A DNA stretch of 64,000 nt from Xanthomonas campestris pv. badrii (GTDB taxonomy: Bacteria; Pseudomonadota; Gammaproteobacteria; Xanthomonadales; Xanthomonadaceae): contig NZ_CP051651.1 in assembly GCF_012848175.1 (NCBI RefSeq), positions 1,426,001 through 1,490,000 of the forward strand, in the 5' to 3' direction. Below, piece after piece: positions 39,497-49,392 of this stretch. Numbering within the stretch: position 1 is the first letter of the stretch; each line of letters opens with the position of its first letter. The notes beneath the pieces were generated by a model that was not told the origin of the DNA, did not search any database, and saw only the letters and a program-made list of their open reading frames with translations. The position numbers were made by a program, and so were the translations under genes.

Positions 39497-39583
39497 TGGT
39501 GCCCAGAAGAGGACTCGAACCTCCACGAAGTTGCCCCCGCTAGCACCTGAAGCTAGTGCGTCTACCAATTCCGCCACCTGGGC
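39497..39583 (-). tRNA. tRNA-Leu (anticodon CAG)
   Basis: 87 bases, minus strand. The acceptor stem GCCCAGG pairs with the 3' end before the encoded CCA (39499-39497). The D arm is TGGCGGAATTGGTAGACGCA. The anticodon stem is CTAGC/GCTAG with loop TTCAGGT, so the anticodon is CAG. A long variable arm (GGGGGCAACTTC) and the T arm GAGGTTCGAGTCCTC follow. All are typical of tRNA-Leu. Confidence 0.97.
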
Positions 39584-39704
39584 AGGTGAGCCGCGAATTT
39601 TGCAGACTCCTGGCGGCCTTGTCAACGGGTTTCGAACATCCGTGACGGGCCGCCGGGGCCCGCTTGCTGCCCACGCCAGGACCGCAGGGGGTACCATTAG
39701 GGCA

Positions 39705-42233
39705 ATGACAAAGAAAACCCCCCACGATTCCGCCCGGCCCAGCCGCCGTAAATCCGCCAGCCCGGGCGACTCTTCCACCGCCGAACAGCAGAAATTGCCG
39801 GGGTGGATGCCGGACTTCCTGGTCCGCGCCGCCGCCGGCGCATCGACCAAATCCGCCAACAAGCGCGCTGCCGCCAAGGCCGCCGGCACGGCGCCACAGC
39901 CGGCAGACGCGCTGCCCACCCCGTCGGCCCCGCGCGCGCCGCATCCGCGCAAGAGCGGCCCGCCGGCACCGCCGCCCGAGCGCTTTGCACAGGCCGCTGC
40001 GGTGCCTGCCGCCGGCTTCAAGGACCCGCATGCCGACCGCGAGGCGCTGCGCTATGCCGAGCCGATCGCCAGCCGTGAGGCCATCCTGCAGTTGCTGGAC
40101 GCCTGCGACGGCCCGCAGACCGCCGAAGAAATCGCCGAACGGCTCGGCCTGAGCGATCGGATCGATGCGCTGGGCAAGCGCCTGGCCGCGATGGTGCGCG
40201 AAGCGCAGCTGGTACAGAACCGTCGCGGCGGCTACGCGCCGGTGCAGCAGACCAGCCTGATCGCCGGCGTGGTGATCGCCAACCCCGAGGGCTTCGGCTT
40301 CCTCAAGCCCGACGAGGGCGGCGATGACCTGTTCCTGCCGCCGTTCGAAATGCGCAAGGTGATGCACGGCGACCGTGCATTGGCCAACGTGACCGGTATC
40401 GACCGCCGCGGCCGCCGCGAGGGCGCCATCGCCCGCGTGCTGGAGCGTGGCATGTCGCGCATGCTCGGGCGCTTCTTCTACGAGCACGGCGTGGCCTACG
40501 TCGACCCGGACGACAAGCGCATCCAGCGCAACGTCCAGATCGCGCCGGACGGCATCGGCGAGGCCCGCGAAGGCCAGCTGGTGGTGTGCGAACTGATCGC
40601 ACCGCCGGATGCGCGCCGCCCGGCCATCGGCAGGATCATTGCAGTGCTCGGCGACAAGCTGACCCCGTCGCTGGTGGTGGAAATGGCCATCCATGGCCAT
40701 GAACTGCCGCACGAATTTCCGCAGGAAGTGCTGGACGAAGCCGCGGCCGTGCCGCTGGTGGTCGAGCCGCAGATGATCGGCGGGCGCGTGGACCTGCGGC
40801 AGATGCCGCTGGTCACCATCGACGGCGAAGACGCCAAGGATTTCGACGACGCGGTGTATTGCGAACCCAATGCCGACGGTTTCCGTCTGGTGGTGGCGAT
40901 CGCCGACGTGTCCAACTACGTGCGTCCCGGCACGCCGCTGGACGAGGAAGCGCAAAAGCGCGCCACCTCGGTGTATTTCCCCGGGTTTGTGGTGCCGATG
41001 CTGCCGGAGACCTTGTCCAACGGCATCTGCTCGCTGATGCCCAAGGTCGACCGCATGTGTTTCGTCTGCGACATGCAGGTAGGCCGCGATGGCGAAGTGA
41101 CCGGCTCGCGTTTCTACGAAGCGGTGATGAACTCGCACGCACGCCTGACCTACAACCAGGTCTGGAAGGCGGTGGGCGAAGACGATGCCGACACCAAGGC
41201 CTTCATCGGCCCGCTGATGCCGCAGGTGCAGCGCCTGCATCAGCTGTATCACCTGTTGTCGAAGGCGCGCACGCACCGCGGCGCGATCGAGTTCGAAACC
41301 TCCGAAGTGCGCTTCGTGCTCGACAACACCGGCGAAGTCACCCAGGCCGGAATGCTGGTGCGCAACGATGCGCACAAGCTGATCGAAGAATGCATGATCG
41401 CCGCCAACGTCGAGGCCGCGCGCTATCTGCTGGGCGTGCATGTGCCTGCGCCGTACCGCGTGCACGAGCGCCCGCCGGAGAGCAAGTACCAAGACCTGCT
41501 GGAGTTCCTCAAGGAATTCCAGCTCAGCCTGCCGGCGTGGAGCAAGGTGCGCCCGGGCGATTACACCAAGCTGCTGAAAAAGGTGCGTGCGCGCCCGGAT
41601 GCGGCGTTGCTGGAATCGGTGTTGCTGCGCAGCCAGAGCCTGGCGGTGTACTCGCCCGACAACAACGGTCACTTCGGCCTGGCGCTGGAGGCGTATGCGC
41701 ACTTCACCTCGCCGATCCGCCGGTATCCGGACCTGCTGGTGCACCGCGCGATCAAGCACGCGCTGACCGGTGCCAGCCCGGAAAAATTCATCTACACGCC
41801 GCGGCAGATGGCGGCACTGGCGCTGCAATGCTCCGAGCGCGGCCGGCGTGCCGATGAAGCCGAGCGCGAAGTCGACGAGCGTTATCGCGCCGCCTGGATG
41901 GAAAAGCATGTCGGTGGCCAGTTCGATGGCGTGATCAGCGGTGTGACCGGCTTCGGCCTGTTCGTGGAATTGAACGAATCCAAGGTCAACGGTCTGGTGC
42001 ATGTCACCCAGTTGCCGCAGGACTATTACCAGTTCGACCCGATTCGCAAGACGCTGAGCGGAGAGCGCCGTGGCCGCGAGTTCCGTCTGGGCGACCCGGT
42101 GCGCGTGCTGGTGCTCAAGGCCAGCATGGAAGAGCGCAAGATCGATTTCCGCCTGGCCGAAGAGCGCGACCCCGGCGAGGCACCGTTGCCGCCGCGGGAA
42201 AAGCCCGCCAAGCGCAAGAAGAAGTCGCACTGA
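39705..42233 (+). CDS. rnr: Ribonuclease R
   Basis: An 842-residue 3'-5' exoribonuclease that degrades structured RNA. A basic Ala/Pro-rich N-terminus (about 1-110) is followed by a helix-turn-helix-like segment, two cold-shock domains (FGFLKPDEGGDDLFLP), the RNB domain with TIDGEDAKDFDDAVYC (catalytic Asp cluster) and SNGICSLMP, and a C-terminal S1 domain (FDGVISGVTGFGLFVELNES) with a Lys-rich end (KPAKRKKKSH). The ATG at 39705 is preferred; an upstream extension would cross tRNA DNA. Confidence 0.95.
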   Translation: MTKKTPHDSARPSRRKSASPGDSSTAEQQKLPGWMPDFLVRAAAGASTKSANKRAAAKAAGTAPQPADALPTPSAPRAPHPRKSGPPAPPPERFAQAAAVPAAGFKDPHADREALRYAEPIASREAILQLLDACDGPQTAEEIAERLGLSDRIDALGKRLAAMVREAQLVQNRRGGYAPVQQTSLIAGVVIANPEGFGFLKPDEGGDDLFLPPFEMRKVMHGDRALANVTGIDRRGRREGAIARVLERGMSRMLGRFFYEHGVAYVDPDDKRIQRNVQIAPDGIGEAREGQLVVCELIAPPDARRPAIGRIIAVLGDKLTPSLVVEMAIHGHELPHEFPQEVLDEAAAVPLVVEPQMIGGRVDLRQMPLVTIDGEDAKDFDDAVYCEPNADGFRLVVAIADVSNYVRPGTPLDEEAQKRATSVYFPGFVVPMLPETLSNGICSLMPKVDRMCFVCDMQVGRDGEVTGSRFYEAVMNSHARLTYNQVWKAVGEDDADTKAFIGPLMPQVQRLHQLYHLLSKARTHRGAIEFETSEVRFVLDNTGEVTQAGMLVRNDAHKLIEECMIAANVEAARYLLGVHVPAPYRVHERPPESKYQDLLEFLKEFQLSLPAWSKVRPGDYTKLLKKVRARPDAALLESVLLRSQSLAVYSPDNNGHFGLALEAYAHFTSPIRRYPDLLVHRAIKHALTGASPEKFIYTPRQMAALALQCSERGRRADEAEREVDERYRAAWMEKHVGGQFDGVISGVTGFGLFVELNESKVNGLVHVTQLPQDYYQFDPIRKTLSGERRGREFRLGDPVRVLVLKASMEERKIDFRLAEERDPGEAPLPPREKPAKRKKKSH

Positions 42234-42364
42234 TGTGAGCTTGACCCTTGCCGGTGGCCGCGTGCCGCCGGCAACCGGTTGGATCGGCAGGTGGAGTGTG
42301 GTGCCGCCAGGGATGCTCCATATCCGCAGCGGCGATTCCGGCAGACTGGCGTGCGGAGAGCGCA

Positions 42365-42838
42365 ATGGACGCAACGAACGAATACAGCGGCGGGTGCCAG
42401 TGTGGCGCCGTGCGTTTCCATGTGCGCGGGGCACTGACCGACGCCTCGATCTGCCACTGCCGGATGTGCCAGAAAGCTTTCGGTGCGTATTACGCGCCCC
42501 TGGTGTCCGTGCGCGGCACCGAGTTTCGCTGGACCCGTGGCATGCCCAGGCGCTTTGCATCCTCGTCGGTGGTGCAGCGGGGTTTCTGCGCCGACTGCGG
42601 CACGCCGTTGACCTATGAAGCGCCCGATGGCGTGGCCATTGCCGCCGGGGCATTCCATACGCCGGAGCGGTTGCCCCCGCATATTCAGTACGGGCTGGAG
42701 CGCAAGCTCCCCTTTGTCGATCACTTGGCCCGGCTGCCCACGCGTCCACCGGAAAACGATGCCGCCGCGCAGGTCTTCTTCGCCAGCGTGGTGTCGCGGC
42801 AACATCCGGATCACGACACCGACCAATGGCCGGTATGA
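42365..42838 (+). CDS. GFA/CENP-V family zinc protein
   Basis: A 157-residue protein of the glutathione-dependent formaldehyde-activating family. The zinc-binding motifs are GGCQCGAVRF (residues about 10-20), CHCRMCQKAFG and GFCADCGTPLTYE. The two CxC/CxxC pairs match structural and catalytic zinc sites. Despite the family name, most such proteins have no proven link to formaldehyde. It starts about 130 bp after rnr. Confidence 0.88.
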   Translation: MDATNEYSGGCQCGAVRFHVRGALTDASICHCRMCQKAFGAYYAPLVSVRGTEFRWTRGMPRRFASSSVVQRGFCADCGTPLTYEAPDGVAIAAGAFHTPERLPPHIQYGLERKLPFVDHLARLPTRPPENDAAAQVFFASVVSRQHPDHDTDQWPV

Positions 42839-43165
42839 GGCCAGGTCCGGCGCTGGGGTGCGGCTGATTCGGGCATCTGAGCCGTCTGGTTCTAGGCGTC
42901 AGGGCGCTTGCCACCGTGGGTCGGCGCAGAGTCGGACACCCTCACGGCCGGTCCGACGGTCGATCCATTGGCACGACGATGGGTACGGCAGGCAGTCAGG
43001 CGTTCTAGCCAGGCGCGCGTCAGCGAGATCCGCACAAGGCCGCGTGAGTCCCGCTGTCATCACGGCACCGTTTCGCCGCTGCCATCCGGGTTTCCACTGC
43101 CCCGGCCGTGACGTAACCGGCCGCAGGCCCTACCATTCCCCCTTCATCTTCGTAGCACCGGCGCA
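42839..43165. other. Intergenic, no gene recognised
   Basis: About 330 bp of GC-rich sequence with no gene, repeat or terminator that I recognise. It presumably holds the rlmB promoter. Confidence 0.35.
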
Positions 43166-43915
43166 ATGAGCAAGCAGAACCAGTGGATCGTCGGCGTCAA
43201 CGCCGTCGCCTCGTCCGTCGAGAACGACGCCGACAACGTGCGCGAGGTCCTGATCGAGGCCGGTAGCAAGAACCCGCGCCTGACCGAGATCGAGGAACAG
43301 GCGCGACGCAAGGGCATCGACGTGCGCCGGGTCACTACGCAGGCGCTGGACGGCGTGGGCGGGCAGGTGCGCCACCAGGGCGTGGCGGCACGCTATGCGG
43401 CCGCAAGGCTATGGGCCGAAAACGAGCTGGAAGGCCTGGTCGAGGCCGCCGAAGGGCGCGCGCTGGTGCTGGTGCTCGATGGCGTGCAGGACCCGCACAA
43501 CCTGGGCGCCTGCCTGCGCAGTGCGGCGGCGGCGGGCGTCACCGCAGTGGTGATCCCCAAGGACAAGTCGGCCACGGTGAATGCCACCGTGCGCAAGACC
43601 TCGGCCGGTGCTGCCGACCGCATCCCGGTGGTGGCGGTGACCAACCTGGCGCGCTGCCTGCGCGATCTGCAGAAGCAGGGTGTATGGCTGTACGGCCTGG
43701 CTGGCGAAGCAGAGGCCTCGCTGTACAGCGTGGACCTGCGTGGAAACGTCGGACTGGTGCTCGGTGGCGAGGCCGATGGCCTGCGCCGGCTCACCCGCGC
43801 GCATTGCGACGGCCTGGTCAAGATTCCGATGCCGGGCGATATCGAAAGCCTCAATGTGTCGGTGGCCACCGGCGTGACCCTGTTCGAAGCCGTGCGCCAG
43901 CGCTTGGGCAAGTAA
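43166..43915 (+). CDS. rlmB: 23S rRNA (guanosine-2251-2'-O)-methyltransferase
   Basis: A 249-residue SpoU/TrmH enzyme. The N-terminal substrate-binding domain starts at NQWIVGVNAVASSVEN. The SPOUT domain has LVLVLDGVQDPHNLGACLRSAAAAGV, GLVLGGEADGLRRLT and the knot end IPMPGDIESLNVSVATGVTLFEAVRQR with the SAM-binding loop. It methylates G2251 of 23S rRNA in E. coli. The ATG at 43166 is well placed and length matches the family. Confidence 0.93.
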   Translation: MSKQNQWIVGVNAVASSVENDADNVREVLIEAGSKNPRLTEIEEQARRKGIDVRRVTTQALDGVGGQVRHQGVAARYAAARLWAENELEGLVEAAEGRALVLVLDGVQDPHNLGACLRSAAAAGVTAVVIPKDKSATVNATVRKTSAGAADRIPVVAVTNLARCLRDLQKQGVWLYGLAGEAEASLYSVDLRGNVGLVLGGEADGLRRLTRAHCDGLVKIPMPGDIESLNVSVATGVTLFEAVRQRLGK

Positions 43916-44293
43916 CCTTCCAAGGGTCGCACCGCGCGTGAAGCGCTGAGAGCAGCGAACACACCTGGTGCGCTCACCGCCAGGCGGGCGCGGCCGGTGC
44001 CCGGTGCGGCATGCACCGCTCGTACACTCCGCTTCCGCCACGCCGTCCGCACCCATCTGAGGAGCGCTCGCGACGTTTTGGGTAGCGCTCTTGGGCTGCC
44101 GCGTGCGTGCCGCCCACGTGCGCAGTGCCGATCGAATCTGCGCAGATCGTCGCCTGGAACCGGCTGATGCAGCCACGCGGGATGCGCGTGCAAGGCTGCT
44201 GGATCAACGCTTCCGGCGCCCGGTGCCGTCATCGCGCAGCGCGCGCGTGGCTTTTTGCCTACCATATCGGCAGCAAACGGCGTGTCGTGTCTG
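43916..44293. other. Intergenic between rlmB and the GGDEF gene
   Basis: About 380 bp. Open frames in it look like shadows and have no ribosome site or family match. I see no RNA gene and no strong hairpin with a U-tract. Confidence 0.35.
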
Positions 44294-47200
44294 ATGAAAC
44301 TTGGGGTGGGCGCCTGCGGTAGGGGCGAGAATGGGGGCGCCGGCCAGGCGTCGGCACGACGGCATAGGCAGTGGCGGCGCTGGCTCGGTGCCGGTGTGTG
44401 CGTGTTGCTGATGCTGTGCTCGCTCGCGGCGACCGCAGCGCCCGTCGGCACCGCGCCACTGCGCGATTACGCCATCGACAGCTGGAGTTCGCGCAACGGC
44501 CTGCCGCACAACTCGCTGCGCGACATCGCCCAGACGCCCGATGGCGCGCTGTGGTTCGCCACCTGGGAAGGGCTGGTGCGCTACAACGGCCTGGAATTCA
44601 GCGTGATCGACCGCAGCACCCGACCCGGACTGCCCGACAACGGCGTGGGCGCACTGTACGTGGATCGCGATGGCGCGCTATGGCTCAGCGATGCGCGCGG
44701 CAATCTGGTGCGCCGGAGCGCCGATGGGCAATGGCGGCACTGGCAGCGTCGCGGGCAGTGGCCGCAGGCGCTGATCCACGCGATGACCATGGATGCTGAA
44801 GGCCGCATGTGGCTGCTGTTCGAGGGGCATGGGCTGGGCTGCCTGTGGCCGGATGGGCGCTTTGACTATTTTCCGCCGCGCGATGGTGTGCCGCTGCAGA
44901 GCAGCTTTCCGCGCATGCTGTTCGACGACCGCGGCCGGCTGCTGATCGGCACGCTGGACGGGATGATCTATCGCGAGCCGGACGGGCGCATGCACCGCGC
45001 GCCGGCGGCCTTCGGCTTGCCGCCCGGCCTCGCCTGGCCGTACCGCGCCCCGGACGGCACCGTGTGGGTGGTGGCGGGTGAGGGGTTGTACCGGTTGCAC
45101 GATGAACGCGCCGAATTGGAGCATCGGGTGCCGGGGCAGGGCCACTTCACCGCGATGCTGCAGGATCGCCATGGCGATCTGTGGCTGGGCAGCGAAAACC
45201 AGGGTCTGCTACGCATCGGCAGCCATGGCGTGGAGTATCTGCCTGCTGGCCGCAGCCTGCCCACCGGGCGCATCGTCAGCCTGCGCGAGGATGCCGAAGG
45301 CAGCATCTGGGTGGGCGCCAACGGCGGCCTGTTCCGTCTGCGCGAGACCTTGTTCAGCAGCTACAGCCAGCGCGACGGCCTGAGCGGCGACTACGCCCGC
45401 GCGGTGCTGGAAGACCGCGATGGCAGTCTGTGGATCGCCGGCACCGCGGGCCTGGACCGCATGTTGCCGGATGGCCGGATCGTCCAGGTACCGGTAGCCA
45501 CGCCATCGGGGCGCCGGCTGTCGGTGCTCAGCCTGGCGCTGGATCGGCGCGGCGATCTGTGGGTGGGCACCTACGCCGACGGCGTCTTCGTGCTGCGTAA
45601 CGGACAACTGTTGCAGCACTTCGGTGAGGCGCAAGGCATTCCCAGTGGTCATATCCGTGCCATTGCAATCGACGCGCAGGACGCGGTGTGGCTGGCCAGC
45701 CAACGCGGCGTGGTGAAGCTGGTGGATGGCAAACGCATGCCGCTGGCGATCGCCGGCATGCCCGATGGCGTGATCACTGCGCTGGCCAGTGTCGATGGCG
45801 CGTTGTGGATCGGCTCGGTCGACGGGGCGGCGGTGTTGCGCGATGGCAGGTTGCAGCAACTGGATCTGGAACGCCTGGGCGGCGCGCGCAGCGTGTTCGG
45901 TTTCCAGGCGGTCGGCGACGCGGTCTGGATCTCCACCGATCGCGGCCTGTACCGCGTGCGTGGCGGCACGCTGGCGCGCGTTGGCCTGGAGCAGGGCATG
46001 CCGGTGGACACGGTATTCCAGCTCATCGACGACCGCCTGGGCAATGCCTGGATCAGCAGCAACCGGGGCGTGTTGCGCACCGAGTTCGCCGCGCTCGATG
46101 CGGTTGCCGACGGACGCGGCACGCTTGCCATCGAACGCTATGGCGAGATCGACGGCATGGGCAATGCGCAGGCCAACGGTAGTTCCGGTCCGAGCATGAT
46201 CGAGCGTGCGGACGGGTCGGTGTGGGTGGTCACCGCCGGTGGCGTGAGCATGGTCGATCCCGCGCGGCTGCAGCGGTTTCGCGAACGGCGCCCGCCGCCG
46301 GCAGTGATCGAAAGCGTGCAGCAGGATGGCCGCCCGCTCGCCTGGCGGCAGCAGGCCCAGTTGCCCGGTGGCGACCGGCTCAACATCTCCTATGCGGGCA
46401 TGAGTTTTCTGCTGTCCGAGCGCATCGAGTACCGCACCCGCCTGGATGGGCTGGACAACGTGTGGATCGAACGCGGCCGCCAACGCAGCGTGGAATTCAT
46501 CGGCCTGCCGCCGGGGCATTACACCTTGCGGGTGACCGCGCGCCACCCGGGCGGGGCATGGAGCCGGCAGGAAGCGCGCTGGACCTTCGACGTGCTGCCG
46601 CTGTGGTGGCAGCGTCAGGACGTGCGGTTTGCCGCCGTGCTGGGCGCGCTGTTTGCGCTCGCCCTGTTGTATCGGGTGCTGCTGCATCGCTACAAGACCC
46701 ATAGCGACCGCCTGGCAGAGCTGGTCCGCAAGCGCACGCATGACCTGCAGCAGCAGGCGCAACGCCTGCTGCAGGCCAATCAGGAAAAAAGCGAATTGCT
46801 GACCCGGCTGCGTATCAAGTCCGATGTGTTCGAACGCCAGGCGCACGAGGACGCACTGACCGGGTTGCCGAACCGCCGCCACTTCGATGAAGCACTGGCG
46901 CGCGATCTCAGCCGCGCCCGCCGCAGCGGCAGGCCGCTGGTGCTGGCGATCCTGGACATCGACCATTTCAAGCGCATCAACGACCGCTATTCGCATGCCA
47001 GCGGCGATGCGGTGCTGCACGAGGTCGGTGCGTTGCTCACCGCAGCCGCACGCGCCTCGGATCTACCCGCCCGCCTGGGCGGCGAAGAGTTCGCCCTGCT
47101 GCTGGCCGACACCACCCTGGCCGACGCACGGGCGTTGTGCCTGCGCATTCGCGCACTTTTCCACGCGCGAAACGACTGGGGCGGCGTGGAAGGTCTGCAG

Positions 47201-47326
47201 GTGACCTTCAGCGCCGGCATCGCCGAACTGCGCGACGACGACACCGGCTCATCGCTGATGCAGCGCGCCGATCACGCGTTGTACGAGGCCAAGAGCGCGG
47301 GGCGCGACCGGATCAGCGGGGCTTAG
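44294..47326 (+). CDS. Periplasmic beta-propeller sensor diguanylate cyclase
   Basis: A 1010-residue membrane protein. An N-terminal hydrophobic segment (about 31-50) is followed by about 14 two-component-regulator-propeller repeats (for example ALWFATWEGLVRYNGL, LWIAGTAGLDRMLPDG, LWVGTYADGVFVLRNG) spanning residues 60-650. Next come a Y_Y_Y domain (NISYAGMSFLLSERIEYRTRL), a transmembrane helix (FAAVLGALFALALLYRVLL), a coiled coil and a GGDEF domain near the end. The active site is LGGEEFALLL. RASD five residues upstream is an intact inhibitory (I) site. It likely senses a periplasmic carbohydrate or envelope state and makes c-di-GMP. The ATG at 44294 is chosen. Confidence 0.9.
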   Translation: MKLGVGACGRGENGGAGQASARRHRQWRRWLGAGVCVLLMLCSLAATAAPVGTAPLRDYAIDSWSSRNGLPHNSLRDIAQTPDGALWFATWEGLVRYNGLEFSVIDRSTRPGLPDNGVGALYVDRDGALWLSDARGNLVRRSADGQWRHWQRRGQWPQALIHAMTMDAEGRMWLLFEGHGLGCLWPDGRFDYFPPRDGVPLQSSFPRMLFDDRGRLLIGTLDGMIYREPDGRMHRAPAAFGLPPGLAWPYRAPDGTVWVVAGEGLYRLHDERAELEHRVPGQGHFTAMLQDRHGDLWLGSENQGLLRIGSHGVEYLPAGRSLPTGRIVSLREDAEGSIWVGANGGLFRLRETLFSSYSQRDGLSGDYARAVLEDRDGSLWIAGTAGLDRMLPDGRIVQVPVATPSGRRLSVLSLALDRRGDLWVGTYADGVFVLRNGQLLQHFGEAQGIPSGHIRAIAIDAQDAVWLASQRGVVKLVDGKRMPLAIAGMPDGVITALASVDGALWIGSVDGAAVLRDGRLQQLDLERLGGARSVFGFQAVGDAVWISTDRGLYRVRGGTLARVGLEQGMPVDTVFQLIDDRLGNAWISSNRGVLRTEFAALDAVADGRGTLAIERYGEIDGMGNAQANGSSGPSMIERADGSVWVVTAGGVSMVDPARLQRFRERRPPPAVIESVQQDGRPLAWRQQAQLPGGDRLNISYAGMSFLLSERIEYRTRLDGLDNVWIERGRQRSVEFIGLPPGHYTLRVTARHPGGAWSRQEARWTFDVLPLWWQRQDVRFAAVLGALFALALLYRVLLHRYKTHSDRLAELVRKRTHDLQQQAQRLLQANQEKSELLTRLRIKSDVFERQAHEDALTGLPNRRHFDEALARDLSRARRSGRPLVLAILDIDHFKRINDRYSHASGDAVLHEVGALLTAAARASDLPARLGGEEFALLLADTTLADARALCLRIRALFHARNDWGGVEGLQVTFSAGIAELRDDDTGSSLMQRADHALYEAKSAGRDRISGA

Positions 47327-47330
47327 AAGC

Positions 47331-47566
47331 TGGGAATAGGGAATGGAGAGTAGGGAATCGGGAATCGTAAAGCGGGCGGCGTCGGCGTCTTACCGTTCGG
47401 GAGGAACCATTACGCCTTGCAAGAATGATGTGCCTTATCCGATTGCCAGGGCATGGCCTCACGCATACGCGAGGCCATGCACCAAGCATTTGCTACGCCA
47501 GCCTCAGCAGGACAAGCGTGCAGCAGGCAGCTGCACGCTCTTGCCATTCCCCATTCCCCATTCCCG
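47331..47566. repeat. Inverted heptad-repeat pair, copy 5, around a hairpin
   Basis: GGGAAT-type units at 47331-47366 and ATTCCC units at 47544-47566 enclose about 180 bp. Inside lies a clear hairpin, GCATGGCCTC at 47451-47460 and GAGGCCATGC at 47471-47480. The element fills the whole space between the convergent GGDEF and RNase T genes. Confidence 0.8.
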
Positions 47567-47567
47567 C

Positions 47568-48209
47568 CTAAACCGGCCCCGGCCAGGCATTGGCGATCGT
47601 GCAGAACAGCCGTGCGGTCTGCTCGGTGTCGTAGACCGCGCTGTGCGCGTCTGCCGTGTTCCAATCCAGGCCGGCGGCCTGCGCAGCGCGCGCCAGTACC
47701 GTCTGCCCGTAGGCGACGCCGGCCAGGGTGACCGTATCGAACACGCTGAAGGGGTGGAACGGGTTGCGCTTGTGTCCCACACGCGCCACTGCCGCGTTGA
47801 GGAAGTTCAGATCGAAATGCGCGTTGTGGCCGACCAGGATCGCGCGTTGGCAGCCGTATTTCTTCACCGCCGCGCGCACCGGCGCGAATACGTGGTCCAG
47901 CGCATCTTTTTCCTGCTTGGCGAAGCGGAACGGGTGATCGAGCACGATGCCGGTGATCTCCAGCGACTTCGGGTCGATCTCCAGTCCGGGGGCCGGCACC
48001 AGATGCGCGCTGGCGGTCTGGCCGGGGAAGAATCGCCCCTGGTCATCCATCTCGATCGGCACGCAGGCGATCTCCAGCAGCGCATGCCTGTTCCAGTCGA
48101 AGCCGCCGGTCTCCACATCGACCACCACCGGCAGATAACCGCGGAAACGCCGTGACATCGGCAGGAAGGGAGGGGCAGGCTGTGGGTCGACCGGTTCGTT
48201 CATCCGCAT
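47568..48209 (-). CDS. rnt: Ribonuclease T
   Basis: A 213-residue DEDDh exonuclease that trims 3' ends of tRNA and other RNAs. The four motifs are [12 protein letters not shown] (Asp, Glu), [14 protein letters not shown] (Asp), and [16 protein letters not shown] (His, Asp). [18 protein letters not shown] is RNase T-specific. The start could be the ATG at 48209 or one two codons later (MNEP). Length matches the family. Confidence 0.93.
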   Translation of the reverse strand: MRMNEPVDPQPAPPFLPMSRRFRGYLPVVVDVETGGFDWNRHALLEIACVPIEMDDQGRFFPGQTASAHLVPAPGLEIDPKSLEITGIVLDHPFRFAKQEKDALDHVFAPVRAAVKKYGCQRAILVGHNAHFDLNFLNAAVARVGHKRNPFHPFSVFDTVTLAGVAYGQTVLARAAQAAGLDWNTADAHSAVYDTEQTARLFCTIANAWPGPV

Positions 48210-48417
48210 AGCCTAACAGGTCGCACCGCGGGCCTGACTGGCTCATCGTCGGCCGTCTCCGCCTTGGCGTTCGGCACGTCCAGCCGGTGGATTGCGGCCT
48301 TGCGTCGGCAGGCACGTGCGCGCGGTGGGCGCGGCGAACAGGGCGTGCGCGGTCAGCGAGTGGGGACCTCCGTGGTGCCGGACTCGTCGCCCGTAGGGGC
48401 GACGCGCAGCGCGATCG

Positions 48418-48457
48418 AAAAAAGAAGGCCCGACCCAAGTGCCTGCGGGTCGGGCCA
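48418..48457 (-). terminator. Intrinsic terminator after phoU
   Basis: On the minus strand GGCCCGACCC (48457-48448) pairs with GGGTCGGGCC (48437-48428) over a 10-base loop and is followed by TTCTTTTTT. It lies about 100 bases after the phoU stop and ends the pst-phoU transcript. The rest of 48210-48554 holds no gene that I recognise. Confidence 0.85.
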
Positions 48458-48554
48458 CTCTAACGACGCTGTGAGCGACAGGCGGCGATCGGCGGGGCAG
48501 GCGCTCGCGCGACGGCGCTAGCCGGGCGTGCCGTGCGCGCGCCTGTCCAGCGGC

Positions 48555-49265
48555 TCAGATCACGCCGGTGGTGCTGGTGTCGTCGCGCTTGACGCGCGGC
48601 GGCAGCGGCTGTTCGCCATGCACCAGGAACCACACGTTCTCGGCGATGTTGGTGGCGTGGTCGCCGATGCGTTCCAGGTTCTTGGCCATGAACAGCAGAT
48701 GCGTGCACGGGGTGATGTTGCGCGGGTCTTCCATCATGTAGGTGAGCAGCTCGCGGAACAGCGCGGTGTACTGCGCGTCCAGGCGTGCGTCTTCGTCGCG
48801 CACACGGATCGCGGCGTTGGCGTCCTTGTCGCGATACGCCTGCACCGCTTCGCGCACGGCATCGGCCGCCATCTGGCCGAGCGCGCGCAGGCCCACCGTC
48901 TGCGGCAGCGGCGGCGCGGCGTTGAGCGCGATCGAGCGCTTGGCCACGTTCGCGGCGTAGTCGCCGATGCGCTCGATATCGGCCGGAATCCGCAGGCCGG
49001 CCAGGATTTCGCGCAGGTCGCGTGCCATCGGCCCGCGCAGCGCCAGACGCATCACGTCATGGCTGATCGCGTGCTCCAGCGCGTCGATCGCTTCGTCGTT
49101 GACCACGATGCGGTGCGCGGCGTTGTCGTCGCGGCGCTCGACCACGTCCAGCGCCGCTTCCAGCTGCGCCACCGCCGTGTCGCCCATGCGCACGATCTCG
49201 GCAACCAGACGGTGCTGCTCCTCGTCATAGCTTTTGACGATATGGTCGTTGAGGTGCTGGTTCAT
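48555..49265 (-). CDS. phoU: Phosphate signalling regulator PhoU
   Basis: A 236-residue helical protein made of two PhoU three-helix repeats. It binds the PstSCAB transporter and PhoR and silences the Pho regulon when phosphate is plentiful. Conserved stretches are MGDTAVAQLEAALDVVERRD, DIERIGDYAANVAKRS and AKNLERIGDHATNIAENVWFLV, the last two carrying the E-x-x-x-D metal-site motifs. It is the last gene of pstSCAB-phoU, 127 bp after pstB. Confidence 0.96.
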   Translation of the reverse strand: MNQHLNDHIVKSYDEEQHRLVAEIVRMGDTAVAQLEAALDVVERRDDNAAHRIVVNDEAIDALEHAISHDVMRLALRGPMARDLREILAGLRIPADIERIGDYAANVAKRSIALNAAPPLPQTVGLRALGQMAADAVREAVQAYRDKDANAAIRVRDEDARLDAQYTALFRELLTYMMEDPRNITPCTHLLFMAKNLERIGDHATNIAENVWFLVHGEQPLPPRVKRDDTSTTGVI

Positions 49266-49392
49266 CGTGGTCTCGCTCGTGGCAATGGTGGATGTCCGCC
49301 GTAACCTCGGCGACAGGGCAGACGGTGCAAATGTCGTGCCGGGTGGTGCGGCGCAAGTGCGTCGATGCGGCGTTGCGCTGGAACGCCTTGCA